A program made the translations under genes and the position numbers. Shown in pieces: positions 45,746 through 59,494 of a stretch of 64,000 nt of DNA (position 1 is its first letter; every line of letters starts with the position of its first letter). Under the pieces are notes generated by a model that saw only the letters and a program-made list of their open reading frames with translations, was not told where the DNA came from and ran no database searches. Origin of the DNA: Trichostrongylus colubriformis (Eukaryota; Nematoda; Chromadorea; Rhabditida; Trichostrongylidae); contig OZ022260.1 in assembly GCA_963978905.1 (NCBI GenBank), positions 5,011,725-5,075,724 of the forward strand, given 5' to 3'.

Positions 45746-48700
45746 TCTGTATGATTGTGACGAAATGATGAATAGCCCGATGGTTAACACTTGCTGATAG
45801 TGAGTCACCAGGACAAAGAACAGGAAGAGAAAGTAGGAGATAGGCGTGATCAGCGCATTCTCAAAACAGGAGCGGAACTATCGCTAAGAAATTTCGTCAC
45901 CCTGAAAAACATTAAGTGGTCAATGATGATGGACCACTTTGGAGATGCGCCATGCACTTGACTTCTGGTCAGGATTACCGTGATATCAACACGATCGTTT
46001 TGGGTAATTATTATAGCTTTTGAAGCTTATCTCAGGCGTCAAACAAAATGTGTTGTCGTAAGTGTACATACATTGCCCTTGTCCACATGAGAAATTACTT
46101 TATGCAATTTCTAAGGGAGCGTTTCATCATTTCTTTTTAATCATACAGTATTATTCATAACACCTGATTACCATTATTATTATTTGTCCTTATTCTAACT
46201 TAACGCTACTATTTTTTACACTGTTCTACATTCATCGCATTCTCAGCATTACCGGAGTATAAGGTCGGTCCATAAGATCCGGACCAGTTTACACTTATTG
46301 CTGTAAGTTTTTTTGTAGGAATCCCGAAGATCCACAATCTCATTGATAATAGACTCTACCTTATTGTCTCGATCAGCTAATCAGCTTAGTTGCTCGTTTC
46401 TCGTCTTGGCTATGGCACCGGAATCGCGAACAGCCTTCCAAGCGCAACGTTTCAGGAGCACCGTTTGGGGAATAATTTAGGTTTTTATAAGAATGAATTC
46501 AGTTACAAGGCAAAAACTTGAGGTGTGCTATCCTAATCTTGTGATTTCATAGATTTATTCTTGAAAAGTTATAATCCCTCGCAATCGCACAAAAACAACA
46601 GTGGGATGACTAGCCCATAAAATATTTCGTTTAAGAACCGTTGCTGTAGCAGTGTCGCCACATAGGAAACGCTACTTTTTCAGAAGTGTAGGAGTGGTAC
46701 GTACCTCAGCACTTCAGCCCATGAGATCAGAAGGCCACAAACTGAACTAAATCGATTTTATGATTTAAATCTTTGATCTGATACTAAAGTGTGGTAGATA
46801 ATGCATCAATGAAGAAAGTAGACTAGAAATCCTCTAGGGCTGAGCCTGCGTCCATCGCTTTTTGCGAAACCAGATTCCTGATGTTCCTTCCTATTTCCCA
46901 CGAGAACTCATCAGTATTGGTCCCTTTCTCCCGTTTGTCCCATTTTATTCTTCTGATTGACCCAGCGATTCACGTGTGAACGACCGTATGTGCTTGAGCG
47001 ATGACACATGACCGTTATTGCCGACGCATTACTCAGCAGGAGGGCGACCACGCAACAAAAGCACACACAACCGTATTAGGATGTACAGCAATGCATTGCG
47101 TCATAGAGAGCTTCTGTGCTGGCCTATGCCGTTGTCGGCTTTTGGACCGTTTCCAAAGAGGCTATGAATTTATAATTATATGCATTACGACGGCTCTCAT
47201 AAAAAATTCAGACCTTATTACGATTACCAGAAACACCTTTGTTGGCAAAATCGAAAGCGCACGATGGGAATTTATAATGAGCCAACGGCGAATTATGCAT
47301 TCCCTCTCAAAATCGTTTCCAGACACGACCCATAACGCTATGACAGAGAAGAATTCCATTTTTCCGAAAAAAAAAATTTCGAAAAAAAAAACTCCCTTAG
47401 AATTAAGCCGCTTTGATGGAGTTCGACAGTGGAACGAAATTTTTAGCAATTGATTGGATGGTGTCCTGCTTCGACTGCACTTCCTATGATGGTTTTAGAT
47501 ACCATAGAACCATAGAATTGCTCGAAATATGTACATATAATCAAGCGGTTACCGGAAACGTTTTGTGAGCTTCGATCGGTTACTAGCATTTTGAAGCCTC
47601 GCCTATGGCAATAATCCAACTTGGCCACCTAGCGTACAAAAGTGCAAGTACCTGTGCGGTTGCGCAGCGCTAAAGAGAGTTGGTGGGAGGGGGAGGACAT
47701 ATAGCCGCGAAACGTGCTTCAGTTCTGTTTGATGTCTCTCCAATTCTGCTGACACAGACACGATTAACTTTCAGTTCGAAAAATTTGTAAAATCACAAGT
47801 AACCAATCAGGGATCCTCAGCAAATCAGTCTCCAGCAAGGGATGCAGAAGGAGCAATTCAGGTAAATATTATTATTTTGCGATGCGCCACGCCCTCATAT
47901 CGCATTCTGGGTCATGGAGACATAAAGCATAGGGAACCTAAATTACTAAGTTGCTATAAGTCAACTCAACTGATGTCGTCGGCTTCCCTCAAATTCGAGT
48001 GGCACCCCTCGTAACACCTAGAAGTGACGAAAGTTATCAACAGATGGAGTTCAGTCATGAATGGCATGAACATCGGTGGAGCTAAATTGCCCTGAAGTTC
48101 CGGTACAGTATCCATGATACTCCTTTTTGTGCGTTTTTTTGTACGTTATTCTACGTTTTTTGTGTTCGTTTTTGTTTTTGTTTTTTTATCGTTTCCGAAT
48201 TTTTATTTCTACGTTCTGAATGAAAGAGATACTTTTCTACTTTTATAAGAAGCTCGCCGAAGTAAGAACTTCAACCGGGATCAACTTCACGAACCTTGGA
48301 GATCCGAGTTTACAGGATCCAATCCTCTTTATTCAAATCTACTCTCCGAGTTTCCCTCAAGGTCCCTATCCCATCACAGCTATTGTGATTCGCTCCCTAC
48401 ACTCATTTTTTTCCGGCGAGCGGCCATGGGACTGAGTGCCGTCGTCCGTTCACTTAACGATCTATTCTTAGCCGTGCACATAATGTGAGTCGCCCAGTAG
48501 ACAAAGACTCATCGACGAGTCCATAAATCGACATTGCTACTGGTCACATCGACTCCCCACATGACAAACAATAGACAGACAATATCCTACGTGGCCAAAA
48601 AATAGCTCGGGAAAGGCCTGGATGTGGACTTTGCACAGCTGCAGCGCAGCTGGAACCACCGTTATTTTTGGCAAATGTGATTCTTTTATTAGCTATTGCC

Positions 48701-48782
48701 GATCCTCAATGGCAAGAAGTATGCTTCGCAATGAAATTATTGCAAAACCCTCAGCTTTACCGTATTTTTCATTCAGCATTAA
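45746..48782. other. intergenic, no gene recognised
   Basis: GGTCGGTCCATAAGATCCGG near 46265 resembles a mariner TIR, but no partner end was found. A 150-codon ATG frame at 47001-47453 has no recognisable domain. About 48150-48190 is a GTTTTT-rich simple tract. Confidence 0.35.
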
Positions 48783-49261
48783 AGGCACATTCCAGGATTA
48801 TCAGGATATCACATCTCCTGCCGTGGATGGATAGTTTGACCCAAGCCACGTAGGCTGTACCTTTACCGAGGCGTGGGTGTCAGTCCCTGGAGCGTGCAGA
48901 GCCAAAGAATCTAGCGCAACAGCTCGGCCCCGCCCATCCCAGCCGGGTGTCTGCCTTCACTCTTCGACTCCTGTTTTTGACATAGGTAGACCAGCTACTA
49001 GCCAAGATCTTGGAATTGGCAGTCAACCAACCGCCTCGTGAAGTAAACCCACTACTGAGTGACCTGACCCCATACTAGGCACCGGAACACTTACAGCACA
49101 TCCCCGGTTGGGGTGGGCGGGGCCGAGCTGTTGCGCTAGATTCTTTGGCTCTGCACTGCATAGGAACTGACATCTACGCCTCGGTAAAGGTACAGCCTAC
49201 GTGGCTTGGGTCGAACTATTCATCCACGGCATGAGATGTAATATCCCAACAATCCGTGCCT
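48783..49261. mobile_element. TTAA-flanked foldback element, 479 bp
   Basis: AGGCACATTCC opens it and its inverse CCGTGCCT closes it; TTAA flanks both sides (48779-48782, 49262-49265). Arms of about 180 bp pair well, with CCACGTAGGCTGTACCTTTA and CAAAGAATCTAGCGCAACAG each present with its inverse. A piggyBac-type non-autonomous element is the likely class. Confidence 0.85.
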
Positions 49262-49265
49262 TTAA

Positions 49266-50589
49266 CCACGATTGAGTCCCTATGGGAATTCCACTAGTGG
49301 AATATTCAATAGAACACCAGCAGTTTTTCTTTTGCCGATCCACTCACCATGGCAATTCACGGATAATTAACTCTGTGTACACCAATGCCCTTTCCGACAC
49401 GGTGATCCCCATGACGTCCATCAATCCAGTTTGGGACAATTACCGTAATCGGCAATCTTCCATTCATCGACTGTGTACAAAAAACAATGCTATTACAGTA
49501 ATTATTTCTTGTCAAGGACGAATGCAGCCCGTGACGATGAACTGAAGAGTTCCAATGCGACCGATTCCCGAAAATAAGCAGCAGGAAAAGACCACTTTAC
49601 GATCCCATATGGGAATGTTCATTTACACCACCTGTAATTCCGTCCAAGAGAGAGAAAATCAGTGAAGTTCCGTGACTCCATGAATGAAACACCTATTGAT
49701 CGCTTTTTCTCAACTCCCTACTACCTTGTATGCAAATAGACCAGTTGGGAAGCTGCAGAAAAACAATTATTCGAAATATATCTAGGACCGACCATAGAAT
49801 ATTCCAGAAAGAAATCTTATATTATATTTAATCGATAAATGATACCATAGGACCTCACTCCTCGTTGTGATCTTGGGCCTCCCAGGCGCACAAAGTGCGG
49901 AAACTATGAGACGTGTGCGGTTGCGTAGCGGTGCAACACGCACCAATAAGGTTCTTAAGAACAGCTTTGCAAATCTTTCATTTCACTGCAAAAAATTTCT
50001 TATTTTTTTCCACAAAGCTACGCATCCACTCGCGACTATTCATGTGATTCGTTTTTTGTATTTTGCTCTCTTTGGTCGACCAAATCAGATTTAAATCGTC
50101 CCTCTCCTTGTTTTCAGTTGAATTTCACCTTAAACAAAGCACAAACAACTACGCGGACATTTTCTGGGGTTCCCACATGTCTCAGTGACAATCCACTTTC
50201 CTCAAACACTTGCCGACTCATGTTTCTTCGGGTACAGTTACGGTGTGCGCTCAAATTACCACCGTCTAGCGGGATTTCTTTGATGAGTTATCTCGTTGTT
50301 CGGTAATGAGTCACGTCACAGGCACAAGGCTATACACGGCCGACATCAAAAGAAGGATTAGCCAAATGGACGGTGACACACAGCTGTGACGGCTATATGA
50401 TCCCTTTCATGGAGAGCGAACAAGCGAGGTACCTCACGGTTCCTATAGGCGCAGCCTATGAAGTAGATGGGATTGATTGATCTGCCGGTGGACATCTTCG
50501 CCTTTGAATGCCATTCTGAAACATGGAAATATTTAAACGTGTATGTGTCACGTATGGAAACATAAACATGGAAAAAACAGAAAAGTTTT
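49266..50589. other. intergenic, nothing recognised
   Basis: Short open frames only. A GTGTGCGGTTGCGTAGCG block near 49914 also occurs near 47655 as GTGCGGTTGCGCAGCG, a minor repeat. Confidence 0.3.
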
Positions 50590-50957
50590 CTGTATTTTGA
50601 AGCAGAAGTCGAAAAAATGGCAGAAGAGCAACCGGCTTGAATTCCCGCCACAACATTTGAACAGCCGTCAGCAACCAAAACGCAGTTCAAATTTTCGCGC
50701 CTGTTGTTGACTTGCTTCTCACTCTGCGTCTCTGACCACATGACTGCCGCCTCTTTGCCATTCAGCCTTCTAGCGTCGAATTGCACCGGACGCCCCACGC
50801 AGTCGTACTTCACTTAAGGGAGCTCTATCTCAAATGGATTCTTGTACTTGCGCGTGAAATTTTACATGCGAGCCTTGCTAAGCAAATATCATACAAAATT
50901 ATGTATGTGGGTAAGATAGGAAATCAAATTTCCGTGGACGATTCCTTCGAGGTTTGC
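50590..50957. repeat. dispersed repeat related to the TTAA foldbacks (family C), copy 2
   Basis: Inverse partner of 35037-35380 (CAAATTTTCGCGCC, GTCTCTGACCACATGACT). It ends TTCCGTGGACGATTCCT, the family B terminus. Confidence 0.65.
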
Positions 50958-53900
50958 ATTTCAAAAGCTCCATTGGTCCTTTACTCTTTAACTGCGTATC
51001 CCTTAGTTGGGAACACCCAAAAGTGTCAAACTGAGGGTTCTTAAAAGGTCTTGAACTCAGCTGGCTGAAGAAGACGGGTAAGAAAGAATTTACGAACAGT
51101 TTTCAGTGGGTAACCCAACCAGTTGCCTTCTCAGGCAAAGGTGCCAGACTGCAGCTTTCCAATCAGCTACCGTGCCGTTGCAGAATCGGCAAAATATTGT
51201 TATTGCGAATTTTGCTCACGTTTAACAGCTCTCAAGAAGTTTCAGGGAAAATACGCACCCTCCGTAATGTACCATATGCCCCATTATAGTTTTTGACCGG
51301 ATTTCCTTCACGTTGCCCTATCAATCAGACCTTCTTAGGTGAAATTTTATTTCTGTCATTTTTCCAAAATACGTATTTGCCCATACCTAGATCCCCATTC
51401 TGCCAGTCCAATGTACCGCTCAATCCTATGTGGGGCTTTTCCAAAAATTGCTGGTTCCAAGCGCGTCGTATTTCTTTCGGGTCATTTATTCACGGAAATA
51501 GCTACAGCACGTGCATAATTGCGTTTCCCCAAAACGAAACTAGTCTCGTTGCTCATGATTGTACCACTAAAACCTCATTGGTGCGGAATTCACCCAATGT
51601 ATGTGATTTCCATAATGTCCGCTCCAATCTGTCAAACATCAAACAAAAAACATGCTGCGAATCGCAATTGCTGCACGTTTTCCAACTTCCCTCACGTTGC
51701 TGAACTGTCCTCCTTGACGGATGGTGGTGTACCAAATTATTCGTGTTCTCCAGTGTTGCGATTTACAGTGACGATAAGCGAATTTGAATCGCTCGCGTGG
51801 ATCACTGCGATAAGCGATCGTCGCCGAGCGCCGCTCACAAATCGGATTGTGGTCAACCCGGAAAATTCAAACTTCCTCTCAGGAACTGGATGTTCCTGTT
51901 GAGTTTGTAAGATTCAAGTTTAACAGACCTTGTGAATCGGCTATAAATTTTATATTAAAAACTCGTTCCTTTTCGAGTCGTCAAAGAGACGAAAGGAAAA
52001 GATCTCAACAAGAGAGGAATTTGAAAGCCTCCACCAAAAATTGACATTATGGTTCAAATACGAACCTAATAAGTGATATAAAATCTGAAACTATCAAAAA
52101 TGTTGACTGCGTAAAGGAACAACGATGTTCTACGAGAGTTCTCATATTTATGTGATATAACCCATAACCCGATAACCAAGTGTTATGGAATAAGCGGTAC
52201 AATTTTACGTAGGGCTTACGTATTGTCTTGTCTTGCGTCGTAGAGACAGAAGCAAAATCGCACTTCAGTGGATACATCCCTATATTTCTGATAGGTCTTA
52301 CTCTAGAGGAGGATTGGTGGCACTCAAAAGATATTGAATACTGGTGGAAATCAATTCAGAAAAAGGGTGACGGTGTGCTCCGTTCAATGATTTGAAAAAT
52401 GTCTTTTTGGCCGTATTTGAAGTGATCAGCTCACTTTTCGTTTATTGTCATTAATCCTCACTATTCTTTGTTGCTGTTTTTCCTATTTTCCCTATTTGCT
52501 ATTCCTGGCGAATTTTAAAAATTACTGTTAATTTTCAGAACTTTTCCCTTTTTCTTGTACAAAGAGTACAAATATGAAACTAACCGCTATGAGTAAAGAG
52601 TGTGGCTATCAACTTTCCAAGCACACGAACATCATAGAGCTAAGTGCAATTACCAGCCTTGGATGGTCATCTCGTAATGCGCCCTGCACTCGACTTTTGC
52701 GTGAAATCGTGGTAGCATTTGAGTTTCTGATTAACCTGTACGATGGGTTATATGTATTTATAAACATCCAATGTATAACTTAGTGTTCAATCTATGCAAA
52801 AAGTTCGCGAATGGACCGCTCACTCAAGAAATAAGGGCTATGTTGACGTACTCGATATTCGATAAATTGACTATTTAATTCAGTACCTGTCGATGTACCT
52901 ATCGGTCGTATCGATCCATATCTACCCACTGTTCGCTCAAGAAGCCCCTGAACGCAAAAGCTTTTCTCAGCCGAAAAAGCCCAATTTTTTGCCGAGCTAC
53001 CATTGAAAGGCCTAACAGGCTCGCGACGAATTCAATTTGCAGCAATTCATTGCTGGTCTATTGAATCACTATGTCCCTGCAGAACAAAAGCCAGTCTTTT
53101 GCCTTTTTGCAAGTAGTCTGCAACTGCACACACTTACAAAGCTTCCGATTATACGTAATGTTTTGACCTCTCAGTGAGAACAACGTTGACTGCAATGCAG
53201 CTTATGCTTCCGAAAGCACTGAAAACTGCAGATTAGCAAAATTCACCGTACTCTTAAGAAATGTAACCCACATATCACTCTCATTTAAAAATAGCCGAAG
53301 CATGAGTGCGGATATATTTTCCCTGTTCTATAATTATATTATAAGAAATCCAGCAGAATGAACACCCACGTCCCTTAACCTCCCCTCCCCCCTCAAGCCG
53401 GGAATCGCCTTATCAGATGATCTGACGGGCTAATCTTCAGTGTGCGTTCCATGAAACACTTACGAAACACTTAGTAAAGCGCCGGATGCATTAGCGATCG
53501 GTTAAGACGCTTAGCGGCCGAGAGCAACAGGCGAGGGTGGCTCTATGTAAACATGATAATTCAAGATCCCACACAGATTATGAATAGAAACTAGATATGC
53601 AGCTCTTTCTATGGAGTTTCCTAAATGTCGTAACCCAGTAAATTTTTCTCGTGAAAATTTATGCCTGAAAGAGTAAGGGAGCTTTGAAAAAAGGTATCAT
53701 GTCTGTGGAACATCTTGGATCATCTTTTATCATGAGGTACAATCTAATTGTCCATGTTCGTCACTGTTAGTAAGCTTACAGCCAAGTAACAGTCTAGATA
53801 TCTTTGGTACCAGGTTCTGTGTAGCGGAATCGCCCAAGAGACGCCATGCTGAAGAATTAAGAAGCGAAAAATGAGGGATGAAGAAAAAAATCTTTTTTGC

Positions 53901-54292
53901 AGTTTATAGAAATTTTGGGAGCTCAGATAAATTGAGATTGAAGTGTAGCGGAATGCATATCCTCTAGAAGGGGGTGGGGGCATTTCTAAAGCTCTGGAGG
54001 ACCCATAGTAACGCGTACATTTTTACTGGTGCTCAACTTTAATGCGGTTCGTCGTGGTAGTTGATGGTGGACAATAAACCAATAAATAAATCGGTAAGCT
54101 CTTCACGACATAGCAGTGACTCTGAAGGACAAAAGATCGATTTACCTGATTAGACTGATTTTTAAACGCTCCCATACGCGTCCTATACTAGACCTCAACA
54201 TCCTTCATCTTTCATCAGTTTCTACCCACAGTGCCCTCACCATTTCCATTCGAGACCACATGGAAGGAAGATCCATATAATTTATCTCATGG
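50958..54292. other. intergenic, no gene recognised
   Basis: Frames of 120-136 codons at 51293-51902 overlap each other in two frames and have no recognisable domain. The rest is AT-rich with no repeat identified. Confidence 0.3.
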
Positions 54293-54560
54293 GTACAGGT
54301 GGTGTAGTGACAGGGACGCGCATACCTACTTTCTGGAATGAACGCCTGCTCAGGCCTACCAAGCCTTTCATTCCACCGGGGTGAGTGAATTGGTGCCAGA
54401 CCCTTCTGGAAGGTTTGAAGTACTGACTTGTACTTTTGCCGGCCCCGCAATTCGCTGTATAGGCCAAAAGGCATTCACTCACCGCCATGATTCTGAATGG
54501 AAATAGAATGCACAGCGCATCCCCTAGGAGCCCTAAGAGGGAATTATAGGCACCGAAAAG
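54293..54560 (+). mobile_element. tRNA-derived SINE, copy c
   Basis: ACAGGTGGTGTAGTGACAGG (A-box region) starts the copy. The body has GAAGTACTGACTTGTACTTT, GCCATGATTCTGAATGGAA and GCGCATCCCCTAGGAG. The TTAACGCC tail is lost. Confidence 0.75.
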
Positions 54561-55514
54561 TCTACTCTTTCGGTTTTTTCATCAGCATCGGCATGACATA
54601 CCTCACAAGAAAACAATTATACTGCAAAATGTTTATCAACTAGCCCACATGATCCCCTTCAAACCTTTTCTTCCCACCGTCCTCTACCCTCCCTCACATT
54701 TGCAATCAATCCGCTTCATTTTCTTCGTTTCCGGGCCGTCAATCATCCGAAGGCAGGTGCAGTCTCAGTGCACACAAGGACATTCTATTTATGGAAGCCT
54801 TGAGTGGGATGCACTGGAATGAGGGAGGCAAATTGAAGGTTGGACGTTCCATCCATTTTGTCGGGACAAGGAATGTTCTCGACATCGGGGTATAATTGTG
54901 GAGTGGATTGAGCAAGGTTTATGAACTCTAACCGGTGATCATGAGTACATGTCTATGCTCTGGTCAGTGATTTTGTGCAATGCACCATACGACACCCACA
55001 GCATCACTGATCAGACGGAAGTGCTATCCATATAGGCCTAGGTAAAAATTAAACCCTAAACGTTTGCAAGTATGACTAGACCTACATCCACTGTGCTATA
55101 CACTTCTGAGTGAAGAAGGAGATAGTATATCGTTCTGATGGGACGTCTGATACTGCTCAGTGCTCAAGTAGGATCACGAAAGTGTCGAAAAAATACCATT
55201 TTCAAATAAGACCCCTCTAATGTCTTTATCGATAGAGCCCACTTCCTCATCAATATGGTAGTGCGCGTAGTGGTGTTATGCCCGGGGCATCCCAGGTGTC
55301 GAGGAAAATATCCGTTCCACTCAGCTCCCCCTCAACGGGGACTGTACGTCCCCCTTTTTCTACCTTTACAATACCAGTAACTGTTGCCGGATTGCATAGT
55401 TATGTGTTTCACTGCTATATGTATATCCTTTCCCAAGGCGAGGACATTTATTTTATATCTTGTCACAAGGATTTGTGATGTAATACCCTTCGCTTCTTAT
55501 CTATTTATTGAAAA

Positions 55515-55630
55515 CTTCGATTTTAGTGATTATCGCTGACCTCTGAACGTACGAACCTCCACCCTCTTATCCGGTCAATTACAACCCCCTCCGTTGTCGG
55601 TGAATCCTCGACTGTCGGTGTACCCTGGTG
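55515..55630 (-). repeat. dispersed repeat, partner of 28356-28465
   Basis: Inverse match including GCTGACCTCTGAACGTACGA and CCGGTCAATTACAACC. Confidence 0.6.
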
Positions 55631-55706
55631 GTGGTTACTTCTCCTTAACAAAATAAACAACTACCCAGGTGATATGTGATTACTACTATGCATATAATAC
55701 AATATG

Positions 55707-56002
55707 CAAAGGATAAGAGACAAAGTTTTTGACGTTAATCAAACCCTTGTTGAGATGCGCCAAGAATTCTAATTATATTCAGAATCGTGGTGGCAGGTGA
55801 TTGGATCTGGCCCAGACAATGACTTGCAAGGGCCAGCCGATGTAAAAGTCAGTGGTATTATCCTCCCAGACATGTCTCCTGCCAGTTCACTGAACACGTA
55901 GGAATGGAAGGCTTTGATAGTATGGGCGGGCGTTGTTGCGGAATTTGATCCTCTCACCATAAGAGCGAAAGAGCAACAACTTGTCACTACACTGCCCTCA
56001 GT
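55707..56002 (-). mobile_element. tRNA-derived SINE, copy d
   Basis: Read on the minus strand: GGGCAGTGTAGTGACAAGTT (A-box region), GGTGAGAGGATCAAATTCC (B-box region), a body with GACTTTTACATCGGCTGGCC, then GATTAACGTCAAAAACTTTG and a short TTATCC-type tail. Matches copy e closely. Confidence 0.8.
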
Positions 56003-58075
56003 ACTATATGTACTGTAATAATACATAGTGATAGTGTATGATAGTTAGTATGGAATACTTTACGATGACTACGACCTATGCAATCTTTATTACTCTCCAA
56101 ATTTTTTTCATTCACATTTACATCATACACCTTTACATCATAGCATCACGAGCTAGTATACTATTTTATACATATTATCTATATGTCCAGTATTATATTA
56201 CATTATATAACAAAATATTACAATCTATATTGACATTTTACTGTATATACTATACTGTTCTATGTTATCTATATGACAATAATTACATTGCATGACAACA
56301 TAGTACTATTTATATTTGCATTTACTATGTACTGTATATTATACTACTTCATATTCTCTACAAGTACAGCATTCAATCAGTGACGATCTCTTCCAAGCAA
56401 AAATGTTTGGGATACTTACTGAATTGTACTTTGCCCAGGAGTTGACAGAGAGAAGGTCGTTCAAACATCAGAGTACTTCTAGACACATCGGAGTCTATCT
56501 ATCTGATCGAATTTTGTGACATTTTTGTTTTATCTGCAATCGGACGGGAAAGAAGACGTGGCCGATCACGTAGTTAGTGCTCGCAGTGTGATGGAATGCG
56601 TTTTTCATACTTTCAATCTTTAGTTGCCCTTAGCGACTACTTTTTGAACCTCATACGTGATATACGATGTTTTCCGATAGTAATGACACGGTATACGCTC
56701 TCAATGCGGTATGATACGCAACAGATTGAAATTACAGCTACCACAAAGTAATACAATCACACTCTTCACATAACTACAAAATTTCCGGCCAATAAAGGGC
56801 AACCAAGTTACTATGGTCCTTTACCGATTGCGGCATTGCAAGGATGAAGCCCAGTTGAAGCCAAACTTTGGCATAAAATCAATTAAGAGCATAAAATACT
56901 GACTAAACGTAGGCTTGTTTCTGCAAGCCAACAGTGTACGCCAAAAATCAACGCTCACATCTGCCACCGCTCATGGAAGTCACATGCATGGCGTATACCA
57001 GATGGGTTAGAAAACGCCAACAGCTCTCTCTTTCACTATGTTATCACTTGATACCTTTGAACGTTATCGATATCCTTAGAGGGGGAGGGCCATGTTTTTC
57101 GAGTGGAGGTCGAGCTGTGGAGTCTGGAGAAGTAGAAGAGGAAGAGACAGCCAACGTCGATGAAGCATATTTTGCTCACACCTGATACCCCAAACTGATT
57201 TTACCAAATGCCCACACCTTTTTGTGTCCTTCCACAGATCCAACTGGAAATAGTGGTCCCAGTAGAAGCGTGGGAAGCAGCCAGAACGGTTCCACCACGG
57301 AAACTGATGTTCCCAGAACGGAAGGAGTATGTCCAAAAGGTATCAAAGTAGCGATGTGGAGCGCGGTTATCGACTTTGGCCCACAATGGAGTTCATAAAG
57401 AAAATGCCGCGTGTGTCGCATCGCGACGTCGCTCAAACCTTTTTGCACTACATTCCCCAGCGAATTTTCCAGTAGGTATTCCTCGATTTCATTACTAATC
57501 CTTATCCACTTCTGACGCACCACCAGGAATTAGCTGGTCGCTGAGCTGTAACTGCGTCAGACTGTAAGCCGTGTGGAAGCCGATGAAGCTGTTCAGTCCC
57601 TCATTTAGGAAGCATTGACGAAAGCAAAGGAAGTTGCTTGATCCGTAAGACGATTTGCTGCCTACACACTATGCACTTAACCGCAAAGAAGATGAGTCAC
57701 ACTTGTCACAAGTACTCACCACCGGTAAATGGCACGTCTGTCCCCCCCCCCCTTATTATTTTCTCGTGTGAATGCCAATGATTAGGTATCAATAGGTAAA
57801 ATCAGCTTTCAATTACTCACGTTCCGTCTCGGAATGTCATTTGCGCATCATAGGTGTCCACTGACCACAATTAGCGGACCACTATTTAGAGTGCGCCATG
57901 CACTCGCTATGAACCTCTGATTGTCACTGATGACCTTCTGTGGAGTTGGAAACTAGCCGATATAATGTAAGATCATAGTGTTAAGTTATATGTAGGTGTT
58001 ATGGTATCATAAGGACCAGGGGATGGAAAGGATGGCATAGAGGATGGCTGCGGGATTCAATATACGAGCCATGTA
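56003..58075. other. AT-rich stretch, then weak exon-like region
   Basis: About 56090-56370 is very AT-rich with TATATTA-type repeats. Near 57060-57480 several frames stay open and an acceptor-like TCCTTCCACAG and donor-like AAAAGGTATC bracket a Ser/Gly-rich reading, but no protein family was recognised, so no gene is called. Confidence 0.3.
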
Positions 58076-58881
58076 CAGTAGCGCTCAAAAGTCTTCGGCC
58101 AAAACTTTCTTGTCATAACTTTTTTTCTACTTGACCAAATTTGACAAAATTTTAATATGTGGTGCCTGAATCTATTGTCAAGTGCCGCTTAACACTTTTC
58201 ATGATTTTTCACAAGAATTCATTACAAGAATAAGGATAAAGGATAAAGTTTTTGGCGTTAATCAATCCCTTCTTGGGATGCGCCGCACATTCTAGTTCCA
58301 TTCAGAATCGTGGTGGCTGGTGAATGTGATGTGGCCTATACAATGACTTGCGGTGGCCAGCCGATGTACAAGTCAGTGCTTTTATCCTCCCAGACGAGTC
58401 TGGTACCAATTTACCGACCCCGAAGGGATAGAAGGCTTGGTTAGCCTGGGCGGGGGTTGATGCGGGATCTGATCCCCGCACCATGAGAGTGGAGTGAGCG
58501 CCACCTGTCACTACACCACCTCCGCCCTTCATTACAAGACCACCCAAAAAAAAGTAAAAGGCTTGGTCAAGAAAAACGGCTTTCTTTACAAAAACAAAAC
58601 GAGCAAGCTTCAGAGAACATTAATATTTTGTAGAAAGACCACGACTTTTGATGACAGCGGCACAGCGGGACGGCATAGCGATGGCACTCCAAAAACAAAA
58701 AGTTGCATTCAACCACGTAACTTACACCGTTGAGCGCCAAAATAATATATTTAGTATGCAGTGTCTCCATACAACATACAAAAAATTCTCTTAGATTGCA
58801 AAAGGGGTGCAGTTGCAAAAAAGTTACAAGTGAAAAACCCAAGTGAAAGACCATTTCGCCGAAGACTTTTGAGTGCTACTG
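58076..58881. mobile_element. Tc1-like non-autonomous element with nested SINE
   Basis: CAGTAGCGCTCAAAAGTCTT at the left and its inverse AAGACTTTTGAGTGCTACTG at the right are flanked by TA (58074-58075, 58882-58883). Without the SINE it is about 496 bp. A left-end fragment of the same family is at 21897. No transposase was recognised inside. Confidence 0.85.
58230..58527 (-). mobile_element. tRNA-derived SINE, copy e, with 12-bp target duplication
   Basis: Best-preserved copy, 298 bp. On the minus strand the head has GGAGGTGGTGTAGTGACAGG (A-box region) and GCGGGGATCAGATCCCGC (B-box region). The tail ends in TTTATCC/TTATTC repeats. TTCATTACAAGA lies on both sides (58218-58229, 58528-58539), a perfect 12-bp target duplication as made by LINE-driven retrotransposition. 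Confidence 0.9.
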
Positions 58882-58883
58882 TA

Positions 58884-59494
58884 TATCACAGCGGCACCGC
58901 GTACCTTTGCTACACCTTCTCTACACATCAGTAATTGTGAAATCTTTACCTATGACTAATTTTCGGTCCCCAAAAGCTTTGTTAGGCCAAGAAACTAAAC
59001 CTAAGGTCCACAATCGAATATTTGGTTCCTTCTGGCGCAAACTAAAGTAGCGCACCCAAAAGAGCTTCCGCTGTGTGAATCGTCTACCACTCATCATCCG
59101 CCCGTTTCCCACGGAACAGCCACTTGAAATACGACGCTTTTTTCGCTGACTACTTATTTTTCGGAGGCTGGCTATAGAGTATTGACTGTTGGAATGAAAG
59201 TGGTAAACGAAGACGGCGGAAGTGATCCAGCGCTCACGAAAGCACTCCCATTGCATCATCAGAATTCCTCCATGCAATGGCCAGTCAAGCTCAAGTCATT
59301 CTTACCCTTATGACTCACCTGGGAGAATTAAAATACAGTAAAGTATGAGAGAACAAAAATACAGTAAAGATTGATAAGCTATTGTATTGTACATCGTCGT
59401 GACATACATGGGCGCAAAACACAAACTGTCGTGCCGGCAGGATGTACGCTCAAATGCCACAGTGATTCTAAAAGGAGGTTCAAAGTACAAGATA
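58884..59494. other. intergenic, nothing recognised
   Basis: A minus-strand frame of about 112 codons from an ATG near 59259 has no recognisable domain. Confidence 0.3.

Noticed and set aside
46262..46480. Mariner element suggested by GGTCGGTCCATAAGATCCGG
   Set aside because: Only one possible end; no inverse partner or transposase reading found nearby.
47001..47453. 150-codon ATG frame
   Set aside because: Low-complexity lysine run, no recognised family, and an overlapping 95-codon frame on the other strand.
51293..51902. Two overlapping plus-strand frames of 127-136 codons
   Set aside because: They overlap in different frames and neither shows a recognised domain; the reverse strand was read for a transposase and none was found.
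57060..57480. Ser/Gly-rich exon pair with good acceptor and donor
   Set aside because: All three frames are partly open and no frame is coherent across the proposed splice sites.
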